DNA from: JBCDIQ01 sp039024295
GTDB lineage: Bacteria > Bacteroidota > Bacteroidia > J057
Direction of reading: 5' to 3'
Length of the DNA stretch: 22,481 bases
NCBI GenBank assembly: GCA_039024295.1
Contig: JBCDIQ010000044.1
Span: 1-22,481, forward strand
Below the pieces are notes generated by a model. It did not search any database. It was not told where the DNA came from and saw only the letters and a program-made list of their open reading frames with translations. A program made the position numbers and the translations under genes. How positions within the stretch are numbered: position 1 is the stretch's first letter; every line of letters begins with the position of its first letter. Positions 15,809 through 22,481 of the stretch are shown piece by piece.

Positions 15809-16924
15809 TCAAGCAGGTGGAAAGACTACATCTTGGTGCGCTCCTAATTCAGGTGGAGCAGAAATGGGCGCGTAGGTATCTTCAAAGGTTGCCAGCGATT
15901 TGAACCCTGTTAATTTACCTGCTTCATGCATCAGTTTTCTGGCAATTGGTAAATCGCAGGCTTGGTCTACTCGGTTCACAGCTCCAGCAGGGATCAGGTG
16001 TACGCGGCAGGCTTCAAGGAATTCCTTTCGATTCCAATGGGTTAGCTTGGTCTGGATGGCAGCTTCTATTGCAGCTCGATCTTGCACCCGTTGCTGGTTG
16101 GTTTTCCAGGTTTGGGTCGTCAAGCCAAGCAGTTTTCCCACTTGGAGAAATTGTTTGTCACTGCCCACTGCTAGAATTACCTGCTCATTTTCCTGACAGG
16201 AGAAAACTGTACCATAGGGAACGATATTGGGGTGAGCAGACCCCAAGGGTTCAGGCAGATGCCCTGCCACCAGCCAGTTGCTGGCTTGGTTTGCGAGTGA
16301 ACAAAGGCCAGCCCCCAGCAAGCTGACTTCGACATGTTTTCCCTTGCCGGTTTGGTGCCGCTCCAGGATAGCCAAAAGGATGGCTTCCTTCAGGTGGTGT
16401 GCAGCAAGTATATCCATTAAGGCTACGGGCATTTTGCAATTGCCCACGCCTGCCTCGCCATTGAGGTAGGTAAAGCCTGCTTCCGCCTGGATGATGGCAT
16501 CATAAGCAGCACGTTCTTCCTCTGGTCCATACCCACTTATCTGACCCACAATCAAATAGGGGTTCAATTCCATAAGTTTTTTTGGGGACATTTGTAGCTT
16601 TGAAGCCGTTGTGGGTAAAAAGCTGGTGATCACAATGGAGGCTTCTTTAATTAGCTCATGCGCAGCTTCTTGGCCCGGAGTAGAACCCAAGTCCAATACA
16701 ACCGATTCCTTCCCCCAATTTACCGAAGAAAAATAAGCTGAAATAGTTGATGCTTTATTCTCGGAAGGCAACTTCCATCCACGAGTAACATCTCCTCCGG
16801 TACCAGGATGCTCAATCTTGATCACTCGGGCACCTTGCTCAGCGAAAAACATGCCTACCGAAGGGCCAGCCAAGACACTTGCCAGTTCTATTACCAGCAT
16901 ATCTTTGAAAAGAGGTTGTTGCAT
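15809..16924 (-). CDS. Class III (CaiB/BaiF family) CoA-transferase
   Basis: 371 residues, matching the family. It opens with DMLVIELASVLAGPSVGMFFAEQGARVIKIEHPGTGGD, here split: VIELASVLAGP at 11-21 and ARVIKIEHPGTGGD at 32-45. Asp171 in KMPVALMDILAAHH sits where the catalytic aspartate forms the enzyme-CoA intermediate in formyl-CoA transferase. The enzyme moves CoA between organic acids, acting as an intertwined dimer; donor and acceptor are unknown. A 102-bp gap separates it from the downstream BioD-like gene, so the two may or may not share a transcript. No acyl-CoA dehydrogenase, hydratase or racemase neighbour hints at the pathway. Confidence 0.88.
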   Translation of the reverse strand: MQQPLFKDMLVIELASVLAGPSVGMFFAEQGARVIKIEHPGTGGDVTRGWKLPSENKASTISAYFSSVNWGKESVVLDLGSTPGQEAAHELIKEASIVITSFLPTTASKLQMSPKKLMELNPYLIVGQISGYGPEEERAAYDAIIQAEAGFTYLNGEAGVGNCKMPVALMDILAAHHLKEAILLAILERHQTGKGKHVEVSLLGAGLCSLANQASNWLVAGHLPEPLGSAHPNIVPYGTVFSCQENEQVILAVGSDKQFLQVGKLLGLTTQTWKTNQQRVQDRAAIEAAIQTKLTHWNRKEFLEACRVHLIPAGAVNRVDQACDLPIARKLMHEAGKLTGFKSLATFEDTYAPISAPPELGAHQDVVFPPA

Positions 16925-16963
16925 GAGGGAAAGTTAGGGCAAAAAACACTATGGTAAATAGGT

Positions 16964-16979
16964 TTTTTGAATTCGAAAA
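16964..16979. repeat. Near-palindrome upstream of the CoA-transferase gene
   Basis: TTTTTGAATTCGAAAA is a 16-bp palindrome with a single T-G mismatch, about 40 bp upstream of the CoA-transferase start. Its placement would suit an operator, but no regulator gene is adjacent. Confidence 0.25.
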
Positions 16980-17072
16980 GGGATAAAATTTCCAATAGAT
17001 TAGGATGGTACACATCCATGTATGGGGCTATGCCTATTTGATGATACGACCTAAAAATAAAGGGTACAGCAG

Positions 17073-18200
17073 TTACTTCACCCGAAACTCAACGCGGCGG
17101 TTTTTTTTCCTTCCTTCCAGGGTGGCATTAGATGCAACAGGCTGGGTGCCTCCATACCCTTTGGCCTCAAGTCGTTCTTCGGAAACGCCTTTTTCTATTA
17201 AGTATTCTACCACAGCCTGGGACCTGTATTCGGAAAGTTGTAAGTTTCCTTTAACGCTGCTTTTGGGGTGCTGATCTGTATGGCCGGCGATTTCTACAGA
17301 TAATGATTTGTAGTGAAGCAAGGTGGCAGCAAGTTTATCGAGTTCTTCGAGAGAAGTGGGGTTGAGTTCATATTTGCTGGGGGCAAAAAGCAAGGTTTGC
17401 AGCCTTACCACTTGTCCAGAGGTCAGGCCTTCGAAGCGCTCCATCGATTTTTTAGGTTTTCGATGGGCGGATTGTTGATCGGGAGGTGGATCATGCAACA
17501 GCCCTAGGGTATCAGGTTGAAGGGGAGGATGCGGCCAGGCATCCTGAGAAGTTATGGTTGGCTGGTCTTCCTCCTCATACCACCATTCAACTATTCCTTC
17601 ATATGCTTCTTGCAAACTTCTAACCAATTGATCCCAATAGGAACCGGCTTCCTCTTTTGGCTCGGGGAAATTGAACAAGAAACGCTGGGAGATGATGGTC
17701 ATCGGAGCAAAGTTTCCGAATTGCCAATACAACCTGACATACGCTTTACCTTCCTGTTCCTGGTATTCAAGTTTGATGTCATGAAGTTGTCTTCCGTCCA
17801 GGTAAATTTCAGCCGAAAGGCTTCCCTCAACGGATTGTTCCTCCGCATCAATCAACAATTTCCCTTGAACCCAGAGCTTTACCCCTTCATCGGCAGCAAG
17901 GGTAAAGGTGTAAAGACCGCTTTCCGGGGTGTAGAGTTTCCCTTCCCAACGGACAAAGAAGTAGTCCTCATCTAACTTATGGTCCGGGCTGGCATTGCCC
18001 CAATCGAAGTTCACTTCCGGGTCAATGCGGGACAGGATTTCTTGCTGGTACCACCGTCCGTGATAGTAGGTAGCCATGAGACCATTTCCACTGTGACGGG
18101 GCTCGATCCGAGGACTTTCAAGGCGTACGGTGTGCCTTCCTCCCTGTGCGTGGACCGCGAAAGAGGAACATAACAACACAACCAATACTAAAGACCTCAT
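17073..18200 (-). CDS. Secreted PA14 - OmpA peptidoglycan-binding protein
   Basis: The 375-residue product has a signal peptide (residues 1-19, VHAQG). A PA14-like beta-barrel domain spans about 40-175 (NGLMATYYHGRW, FFVRWEGKLYTPESGLYTFT with its acidic loop AADEGVKLWVQGKLLID). A Pro-rich linker follows, then an OmpA C-terminal domain (about 265-375): FAPSKYELNP, IAGHTD with D309, LSEYRSQAVVEYL, and GRKKNRRVEF with N367/R368. OmpA domains bind diaminopimelate in peptidoglycan; PA14 domains bind carbohydrate. The protein is probably periplasmic or outer-membrane associated and holds a glycan-binding module on the wall. It lies 25 bp downstream of the glycosyltransferase gene, in one likely transcript. 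Confidence 0.88.
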   Translation of the reverse strand: MRSLVLVVLLCSSFAVHAQGGRHTVRLESPRIEPRHSGNGLMATYYHGRWYQQEILSRIDPEVNFDWGNASPDHKLDEDYFFVRWEGKLYTPESGLYTFTLAADEGVKLWVQGKLLIDAEEQSVEGSLSAEIYLDGRQLHDIKLEYQEQEGKAYVRLYWQFGNFAPMTIISQRFLFNFPEPKEEAGSYWDQLVRSLQEAYEGIVEWWYEEEDQPTITSQDAWPHPPLQPDTLGLLHDPPPDQQSAHRKPKKSMERFEGLTSGQVVRLQTLLFAPSKYELNPTSLEELDKLAATLLHYKSLSVEIAGHTDQHPKSSVKGNLQLSEYRSQAVVEYLIEKGVSEERLEAKGYGGTQPVASNATLEGRKKNRRVEFRVK

Positions 18201-18225
18201 GAAAGGGGTTAGATCAGATGAAAAT

Positions 18226-19521
18226 TCACGTACGTTTACGTTTCTCTGCTAAGGTACAGAATTTTCCCGAAGCAGCATATAGCATCATGAGGGAGATGAT
18301 GGGAAATTGATAGCGAGGGTCACCAAAGAAAATGAAAATGCTGAGAGACATCCCTGCCATCAGCCAAAGTCCACCAGCTACATTCATCAAAGTTGAAGGG
18401 GAGTAAGCGCGGAGAATATGGAATGGTAAGTTTCTGATAAACAGGGCAATGATTATTAGATAGAAAATAACGCCTCCTCCTTTCATCATGCGGAGTAAAT
18501 GATCCTGAAAAGGAGAAAGGGGAATACCCTGATAGGAATCTCGAATCCAATCAGGACCAGAAGTGGCCCGACCAAAAGTTTTTACCCATTTGTTGAAACC
18601 CAGTAACAGCCACCTTCCGGGAGATGCTTGAATATGCTCAAGAGCTGTCTGCCAAGCGAGTTGATCCTTTTCTACCTCATTTTTGGGAGCACTATCCTGT
18701 AATAGGTAGGTTTGCTCAAGCTGGGCATTCCAATTCCACCCGCCGCTAGCTTCTGGATAGCTACCAATGAGCAGATTGATGCCTCCATTGGTGGAAATAA
18801 GGACCTTTTCACCCAGTTGTAATTGGTTCCTTAGGGTCCATGGGGAAATAATCAGGCACATGCCAAGCAAGGCCAATGCGCCCTTTTTCATGAGAGGTCC
18901 TAAGCTTTTGCTTTTTTGGGCCACAAAAAAGCCAGGAAAAAATGCGAGGGGAAACAGCAGAGCGACGGGGCGGGTTAGTGCAGCAGCTCCCCAAAACAGT
19001 CCTCTTAAAAAGGCCATGTGATTCTTGGAAGGGGAAGCCAGGGTTGTACAGCCTGCAAATAAAAGCAAGGTGAACCACAATTCTGACGCCAGGAGGCTGC
19101 TATAGGTCAACATATCAGGGGAGAAAGCCAGCAAGATCAGGGTAATTCGAGCTGCACGAGGTCTGTGCCACCAGCGCAAGCTGAGCAGGTATCCCAGCCA
19201 GATAATTCCCATCGAGCAGGCGATTTGTAGTACCCAACCTACCCAAACTTGCGGACCTGTCACCCCAAAAACCAGCCTGAGCAAAAAGGGGTATCCCGGA
19301 GGTCGGTAGGCAGTAGGAGTATCGGGTGTTCCATACGTTCCGGATTCTGCCCAGGTACTTGCCAATTGGAAATAGTCTTTAAAATCGCTGATGGGGGACG
19401 GGTGAAAAATGATTACCCAAATGACTCGAAAAACCAATGCCAGCACCATGGTCGTCACCAAAAATCTGGGGTGATCCAGGAGGCGTTTCCCACGTGTACA
19501 CAGCAAGGCTTTGACAGGCAT
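18226..19521 (-). CDS. GT-C fold glycosyltransferase (family 39/ArnT-like)
   Basis: 431 residues with about 9-10 hydrophobic membrane segments. The first loop has HPSPISDFKDYFQLAS (D46 and D49 as candidate catalytic acids of the GT-C type), followed by AYRPPGYPFLLRLVFG, a hallmark of the PMT/ArnT-like family. Such enzymes transfer sugars from polyprenyl-phosphate carriers to proteins, lipid A or cell-surface glycans on the outer side of the inner membrane. The sugar and acceptor are not given by sequence. It is divergent from the repeat-protein/M16 cluster (97 bp between starts) and 25 bp upstream of the PA14-OmpA gene. Confidence 0.85.
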   Translation of the reverse strand: MPVKALLCTRGKRLLDHPRFLVTTMVLALVFRVIWVIIFHPSPISDFKDYFQLASTWAESGTYGTPDTPTAYRPPGYPFLLRLVFGVTGPQVWVGWVLQIACSMGIIWLGYLLSLRWWHRPRAARITLILLAFSPDMLTYSSLLASELWFTLLLFAGCTTLASPSKNHMAFLRGLFWGAAALTRPVALLFPLAFFPGFFVAQKSKSLGPLMKKGALALLGMCLIISPWTLRNQLQLGEKVLISTNGGINLLIGSYPEASGGWNWNAQLEQTYLLQDSAPKNEVEKDQLAWQTALEHIQASPGRWLLLGFNKWVKTFGRATSGPDWIRDSYQGIPLSPFQDHLLRMMKGGGVIFYLIIIALFIRNLPFHILRAYSPSTLMNVAGGLWLMAGMSLSIFIFFGDPRYQFPIISLMMLYAASGKFCTLAEKRKRT

Positions 19522-19618
19522 ATGGCAAACTACGCGCAGACTTTGGTAGAAACAAACTCAGGTAGTAACTTGAAATTCCCTTTTTTCGTTAAGCAATGAA
19601 ATTGCCCAATTAGAGTGA

Positions 19619-20191
19619 ATGTCAGGGTTTGAGGACTTTCTTATTCAAAAACGAATTGATCCACAGGCTTTTCGTATGGCGCGTTCGGAAGAATTTGCGC
19701 AGTATGCTTTTCTGTTTGAAAAAATGGGGGCTAAAAGCTTTGATCACCAGAAGAAGTTCTACTTTAACCTGCTGCGCAAGGAGTTTCTCTTAGCGCAAAT
19801 CCCGGAAATTGCTAAAGTCGCCCCTACGACGCAGAAGCCGGTAAAACCAGCTGGGCCAGTCACAAAAGCGCCCCCTATGAAGCGCAAGCCCGTGATGAAG
19901 CCTGCCAAATCAGATTCCAAAACTTCCGCAGTCCCTCCGGGAATCAAGCCTCCCAAGAAGGGTTTGGGTAAACCCATTATGAAGCCTCCTGGATCTGAAG
20001 CGAAGTCTTCCTCTGCTCCTTCAGGCATGAAGCCGCCAAAGAAAAAGCTAGGCAAACCCGTGATGAAGCCCGCAACTTCCGAGGAAAAGTCTTCATCTGC
20101 TCCTGCGGGCATGAAGCCGCCGAAAAAGAAATTGGGTAAACCCCTTATGAAACCTCTTCCCCCAAACAAAGATTCTTCAACTGACGCATGA
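19619..20191 (+). CDS. Unknown protein with Pro/Lys-rich tandem repeats
   Basis: 190 residues. The first ~65 (FEDFLIQKRIDPQAFRMA, KKFYFNLLRKEFLLAQIP) look like a compact helical domain that I do not recognise. The rest is low complexity, with three 28-residue repeats (19910-20161, 84 bp each; core SSAPxGMKPPKKKLGKPxMKP) after a degenerate partial copy. The basic, proline-rich tail suggests binding to nucleic acid, lipid or another anionic partner, or a disordered scaffold; nothing decides between these. The gene ends in a 4-bp ATGA overlap with the M16 peptidase start, so translational coupling and a linked role are likely. No signal peptide is seen, so it is cytoplasmic or membrane-peripheral. 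Confidence 0.75.
   Translation: MSGFEDFLIQKRIDPQAFRMARSEEFAQYAFLFEKMGAKSFDHQKKFYFNLLRKEFLLAQIPEIAKVAPTTQKPVKPAGPVTKAPPMKRKPVMKPAKSDSKTSAVPPGIKPPKKGLGKPIMKPPGSEAKSSSAPSGMKPPKKKLGKPVMKPATSEEKSSSAPAGMKPPKKKLGKPLMKPLPPNKDSSTDA
19910..20161 (+). repeat. In-frame 84-bp tandem repeat, three copies
   Basis: Three units of 84 bp (19910-19993, 19994-20077, 20078-20161) encode 28-residue repeats. Units two and three are closest; unit one has diverged (SAVPPGIKPPKKGLGKPIMK). Copy number is likely variable among relatives. Confidence 0.9.
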
Positions 20192-21432
20192 AAATAGAAT
20201 ACCAAGAACATACCCTGGAAAATGGCCTTAAAGTCGTGTTACACGAGGACCATTCCGTTCCGAAAATCACGGTTAACATTCTGTACAGAGTAGGCTCCAG
20301 AGACGAAAGTCCCGACCGGACCGGGTTTGCCCATTTGTTTGAGCACCTGATGTTTGAAGGCAGCAAACACATTCCCTCTTATGATACTCCCTTGCAGCGG
20401 GTAGGCGGGCAAAACAATGCCTTCACCTACTTTGACATGACGGATTATTACCTCAATGTGCCTTCCAATCAGCTTGAAACGGGCCTTTGGCTAGAGTCTG
20501 ACCGCATGCTCGAACTGGATTTTTCTCAGGAGAAATTAGACATCCAAAAAAGTGTGGTGATTGAGGAATACAAACAGCGGTACCTCAACCAACCCTACGG
20601 CGATGCCCACCACAAACTGTTAGGCATTCACTACACCACGCATCCCTACAAATGGCCAGTTATCGGTAAAGATATTTCTCACATTGAAGGTGCAACCCTG
20701 CAAGATGTAAAAGACTTCTTTTTCGGCTTTTATGCGCCTAATAATGCCACCTTGGTTATCGCTGGAGATTTAGAGCCTCAAAAAACCCTTGGGTTGGTGG
20801 AAAAATGGTTTGGTGGGATCCCGCGTCGTGAACTCAATAAGCGAGTTCTTCCAACAGAACCGGAACAGTCGGAAGCCCGTCACCTAACAGTAGAAGGAGA
20901 CGTTCCTTTTACAGCTGTGTACAAAATGTACCACGTACCTGCGCAGACAGAACGTGGGTATTACATCGCGGATATTATCACGGATTTGCTGGCAAATGGG
21001 AAAAGTGGACGCTTGGTACAAGACATGGTTCACAAACGAAAAATTGCTTCTCAAGCAAACGCCTTTTCGTGGGGCTTACAAGATCCTGGTAGTGTATCAG
21101 TGGAGGTTCGCTTGCTGGCGGGGCAGACCCCCGAAACCTATGAGCATGCCCTGACAGAAACCCTGGAAGACCTTCAGAATTTGACAGAAAGTGATCTGGA
21201 GCGCATCAAAAATAAGCTGGAGTCTACCTTTGTTTTCCAAAAAACCACCATTGCCAATAAAGCTTTAGGATTGGCCATGAGTGACAGCCTGGGAGACATT
21301 GAGCTGATCAATAAAACTCCTGGAATTTACCAGTCCATTACCCTTGAAGAAGTAAAGGCTGCCGCACAAGCCTATTTTACACCATCTAATTGTTCTACCC
21401 TGTATTACCTGCCCACTCAGCATGCAAACTAA
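20188..21432 (+). CDS. M16-family zinc metallopeptidase, catalytic type
   Basis: 414 residues. The inverted zinc motif HxxEH lies at 49-53 (GFAHLFEHLMFEGS) and the third ligand is probably E126 or E127 in SVVIEEYKQRYLNQPYG. The second half lacks the Arg/Tyr substrate-fixing pair of M16 enzymes: its aligned stretch (VHKRKIAS, 281-288) has Val and Ser there. That fits an M16B half that needs a partner to complete its site. M16 peptidases degrade peptides or process proteins inside a closed chamber. No signal peptide is present. The start overlaps the repeat-protein stop by 4 bp, and the end overlaps the next gene by 11 bp. Confidence 0.9.
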   Translation: MKIEYQEHTLENGLKVVLHEDHSVPKITVNILYRVGSRDESPDRTGFAHLFEHLMFEGSKHIPSYDTPLQRVGGQNNAFTYFDMTDYYLNVPSNQLETGLWLESDRMLELDFSQEKLDIQKSVVIEEYKQRYLNQPYGDAHHKLLGIHYTTHPYKWPVIGKDISHIEGATLQDVKDFFFGFYAPNNATLVIAGDLEPQKTLGLVEKWFGGIPRRELNKRVLPTEPEQSEARHLTVEGDVPFTAVYKMYHVPAQTERGYYIADIITDLLANGKSGRLVQDMVHKRKIASQANAFSWGLQDPGSVSVEVRLLAGQTPETYEHALTETLEDLQNLTESDLERIKNKLESTFVFQKTTIANKALGLAMSDSLGDIELINKTPGIYQSITLEEVKAAAQAYFTPSNCSTLYYLPTQHAN

Positions 21433-22481
21433 CGCCAAATTAAACCGGACCCTCGCGCCCAAAGCCGAATCTTTGAGGCTGGGGTCTCTCCCCAGTTTTC
21501 AGCCATACGAATTAAGCAATGGCATGAAGGTGTACTGCCTTCAGCATGGCACCATTGAGGCAGTTCAGGTGGAAGCTGTTTATAAAGCTGGTGCTTCTTT
21601 CCAGGAAATGCCCGGCTTAGCTTCCTACACCTTTCGAAATATGTTGGAGGGAACCGCCTCCTATTCCAGCCTCGAACTTGCCGAAGAGCTGGACAGATTT
21701 GGGGCATGGCTGACGCCGGATACCGGATACGAATCCTCAGCTTTTACCCTCACCTCATTGGAGAAACACCTTGAGAGCACCTTACCGTTGATGAGAGAGG
21801 TCATTACCCAACCCATTTTTCCAGAAGAAAAATTTGAAGTAATGCGCAATCGTGGCCACCAGCAACTCACCGTAAATGAGCAAAAAACGGGCTACATGGC
21901 CAGGAGAAAATATGACGGGTTGATTTACGGTTTTGATCATCCTTATGGCAGGAGCCTGGACCATGAGGGGCTGGACGAATTGAGCTTGGAGGGCCTTAAA
22001 AATTACCAGAAAACCTATGTCTACCCTGGAAATTGTTTTTTGACGGCTGTTGGTAAATTTGATGAAGAAAAGCTGGTTTATGCCCTAGATAAGCAATTGG
22101 GAGACTTACCAATGGATAGCCCAGTGATCCAGGAATCCCTTGCTCAAGCCTCCCTTGCACCTGCAGAACCAGGGAGGTATCATTTGCCCTTGGCAGGTAT
22201 GCAATCCACCGTTAGGGTAGGGCACAAAGGCTATGCTCGTTCTCATCCGGACTACTACCGGATGCGACTGGTCAATACCTTATTAGGGGGATTTTTTGGC
22301 TCCAGGCTGATGAAAAATATCCGGGAGGAAAAGGGGTACACCTATGGGATTTACTCCTCCTGGAGCACCCACCGTTACCATGGAACCTTCTTTGTGCAAG
22401 GCGATGTGGGAAATGAGTATGTGGAAGCAACCATTACCGAGATCAAGAAGGAGATGAATAAGGTCCGTGATGAGTTGGTAA
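21422..22481 (+). CDS. M16-family partner subunit (partial, non-zinc type)
   Basis: The frame runs open from the ATG at 21422 past the window end, giving 353 codons. It starts 11 bp before the upstream M16 stop codon. The N-terminal half has the M16 fold (FQPYELSNGMKVYCLQHG, VEAVYKAGASFQEMPGLASYTFRNMLEGT) but no HxxEH: the equivalent stretch reads SYTFRN. The second half has the Arg/Tyr pair at R301 and Y308 (SRLMKNIREEKGYTYGIYS). It is thus the expected partner of the upstream zinc-bearing subunit, as in known two-gene bacterial M16B peptidases. The C-terminus is missing because the window ends. Confidence 0.88.
   Translation, partial: MQTNAKLNRTLAPKAESLRLGSLPSFQPYELSNGMKVYCLQHGTIEAVQVEAVYKAGASFQEMPGLASYTFRNMLEGTASYSSLELAEELDRFGAWLTPDTGYESSAFTLTSLEKHLESTLPLMREVITQPIFPEEKFEVMRNRGHQQLTVNEQKTGYMARRKYDGLIYGFDHPYGRSLDHEGLDELSLEGLKNYQKTYVYPGNCFLTAVGKFDEEKLVYALDKQLGDLPMDSPVIQESLAQASLAPAEPGRYHLPLAGMQSTVRVGHKGYARSHPDYYRMRLVNTLLGGFFGSRLMKNIREEKGYTYGIYSSWSTHRYHGTFFVQGDVGNEYVEATITEIKKEMNKVRDELV

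Noticed and set aside
17517..17975. 152-residue plus-strand frame inside the PA14-OmpA gene
   Set aside because: Antisense to the PA14 domain, with no motif or promoter.
19759..20211. 150-residue minus-strand frame over the repeat protein
   Set aside because: It is the mirror of the 84-bp repeat; its Gly/Phe-rich repeats follow from the plus-strand Pro/Lys codons, and it has no start context of its own.

Overview
The window looks like a chromosomal segment of a Bacteroidota bacterium, probably of a Cytophagia- or Saprospiria-like lineage. The clearest sign is a secreted protein with a type IX secretion (T9SS) C-terminal sorting domain. The weak Shine-Dalgarno signals, one good TAnnTTTG promoter element, an AsmA-like giant protein, a 7TMR-DISM cyclase and the style of the dihydroorotase and QueE all fit. 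No rRNA, tRNA, CRISPR, phage or insertion-sequence signature was seen. The region reads as ordinary core and envelope genome rather than an island.

Layout, left to right. A Spy/LTXXQ-like secreted T9SS protein (minus) faces away from a small unknown protein (plus) that ends in a strong terminator. Next, on the plus strand, are a 1026-residue AsmA-family protein, a tandem ~92-bp intergenic repeat, and a 7TM class III nucleotide cyclase with a TPR tail. The cyclase abuts, stop to stop, a convergent dihydroorotase (pyrC). A small lipoprotein and a DUF6508-like protein (plus) converge, through a bidirectional terminator, on an unusual thioredoxin/low-complexity/SPOR-like fusion (minus). An AEC permease (plus) is followed by a heptamer repeat array and then queE, which uses a TTG start.

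A minus-strand run from 16924 to 13267 carries a class III CoA-transferase, a BioD-like/DRTGG P-loop protein, an atypical SDR overlapping it by 4 bp, and an F420-oxidoreductase-like NAD(P)-binding protein. A second minus-strand pair encodes a GT-C glycosyltransferase and a PA14-OmpA cell-wall protein. The right end is a plus-strand, translationally coupled set: a repeat-rich basic proline protein, a zinc-ligand-bearing M16 peptidase, and a partner M16 protein that runs off the window. The two M16 proteins have complementary motifs: one has HxxEH, the other has the Arg/Tyr pair.

No single dramatic new system is evident. The most distinctive items are the Trx-SPOR fusion, the coupling of the repeat protein to the split M16 peptidase, active-site deviations in the cyclase (Lys to Gln) and the dihydroorotase (first His of HxH to Gln), and two short intergenic repeat structures.
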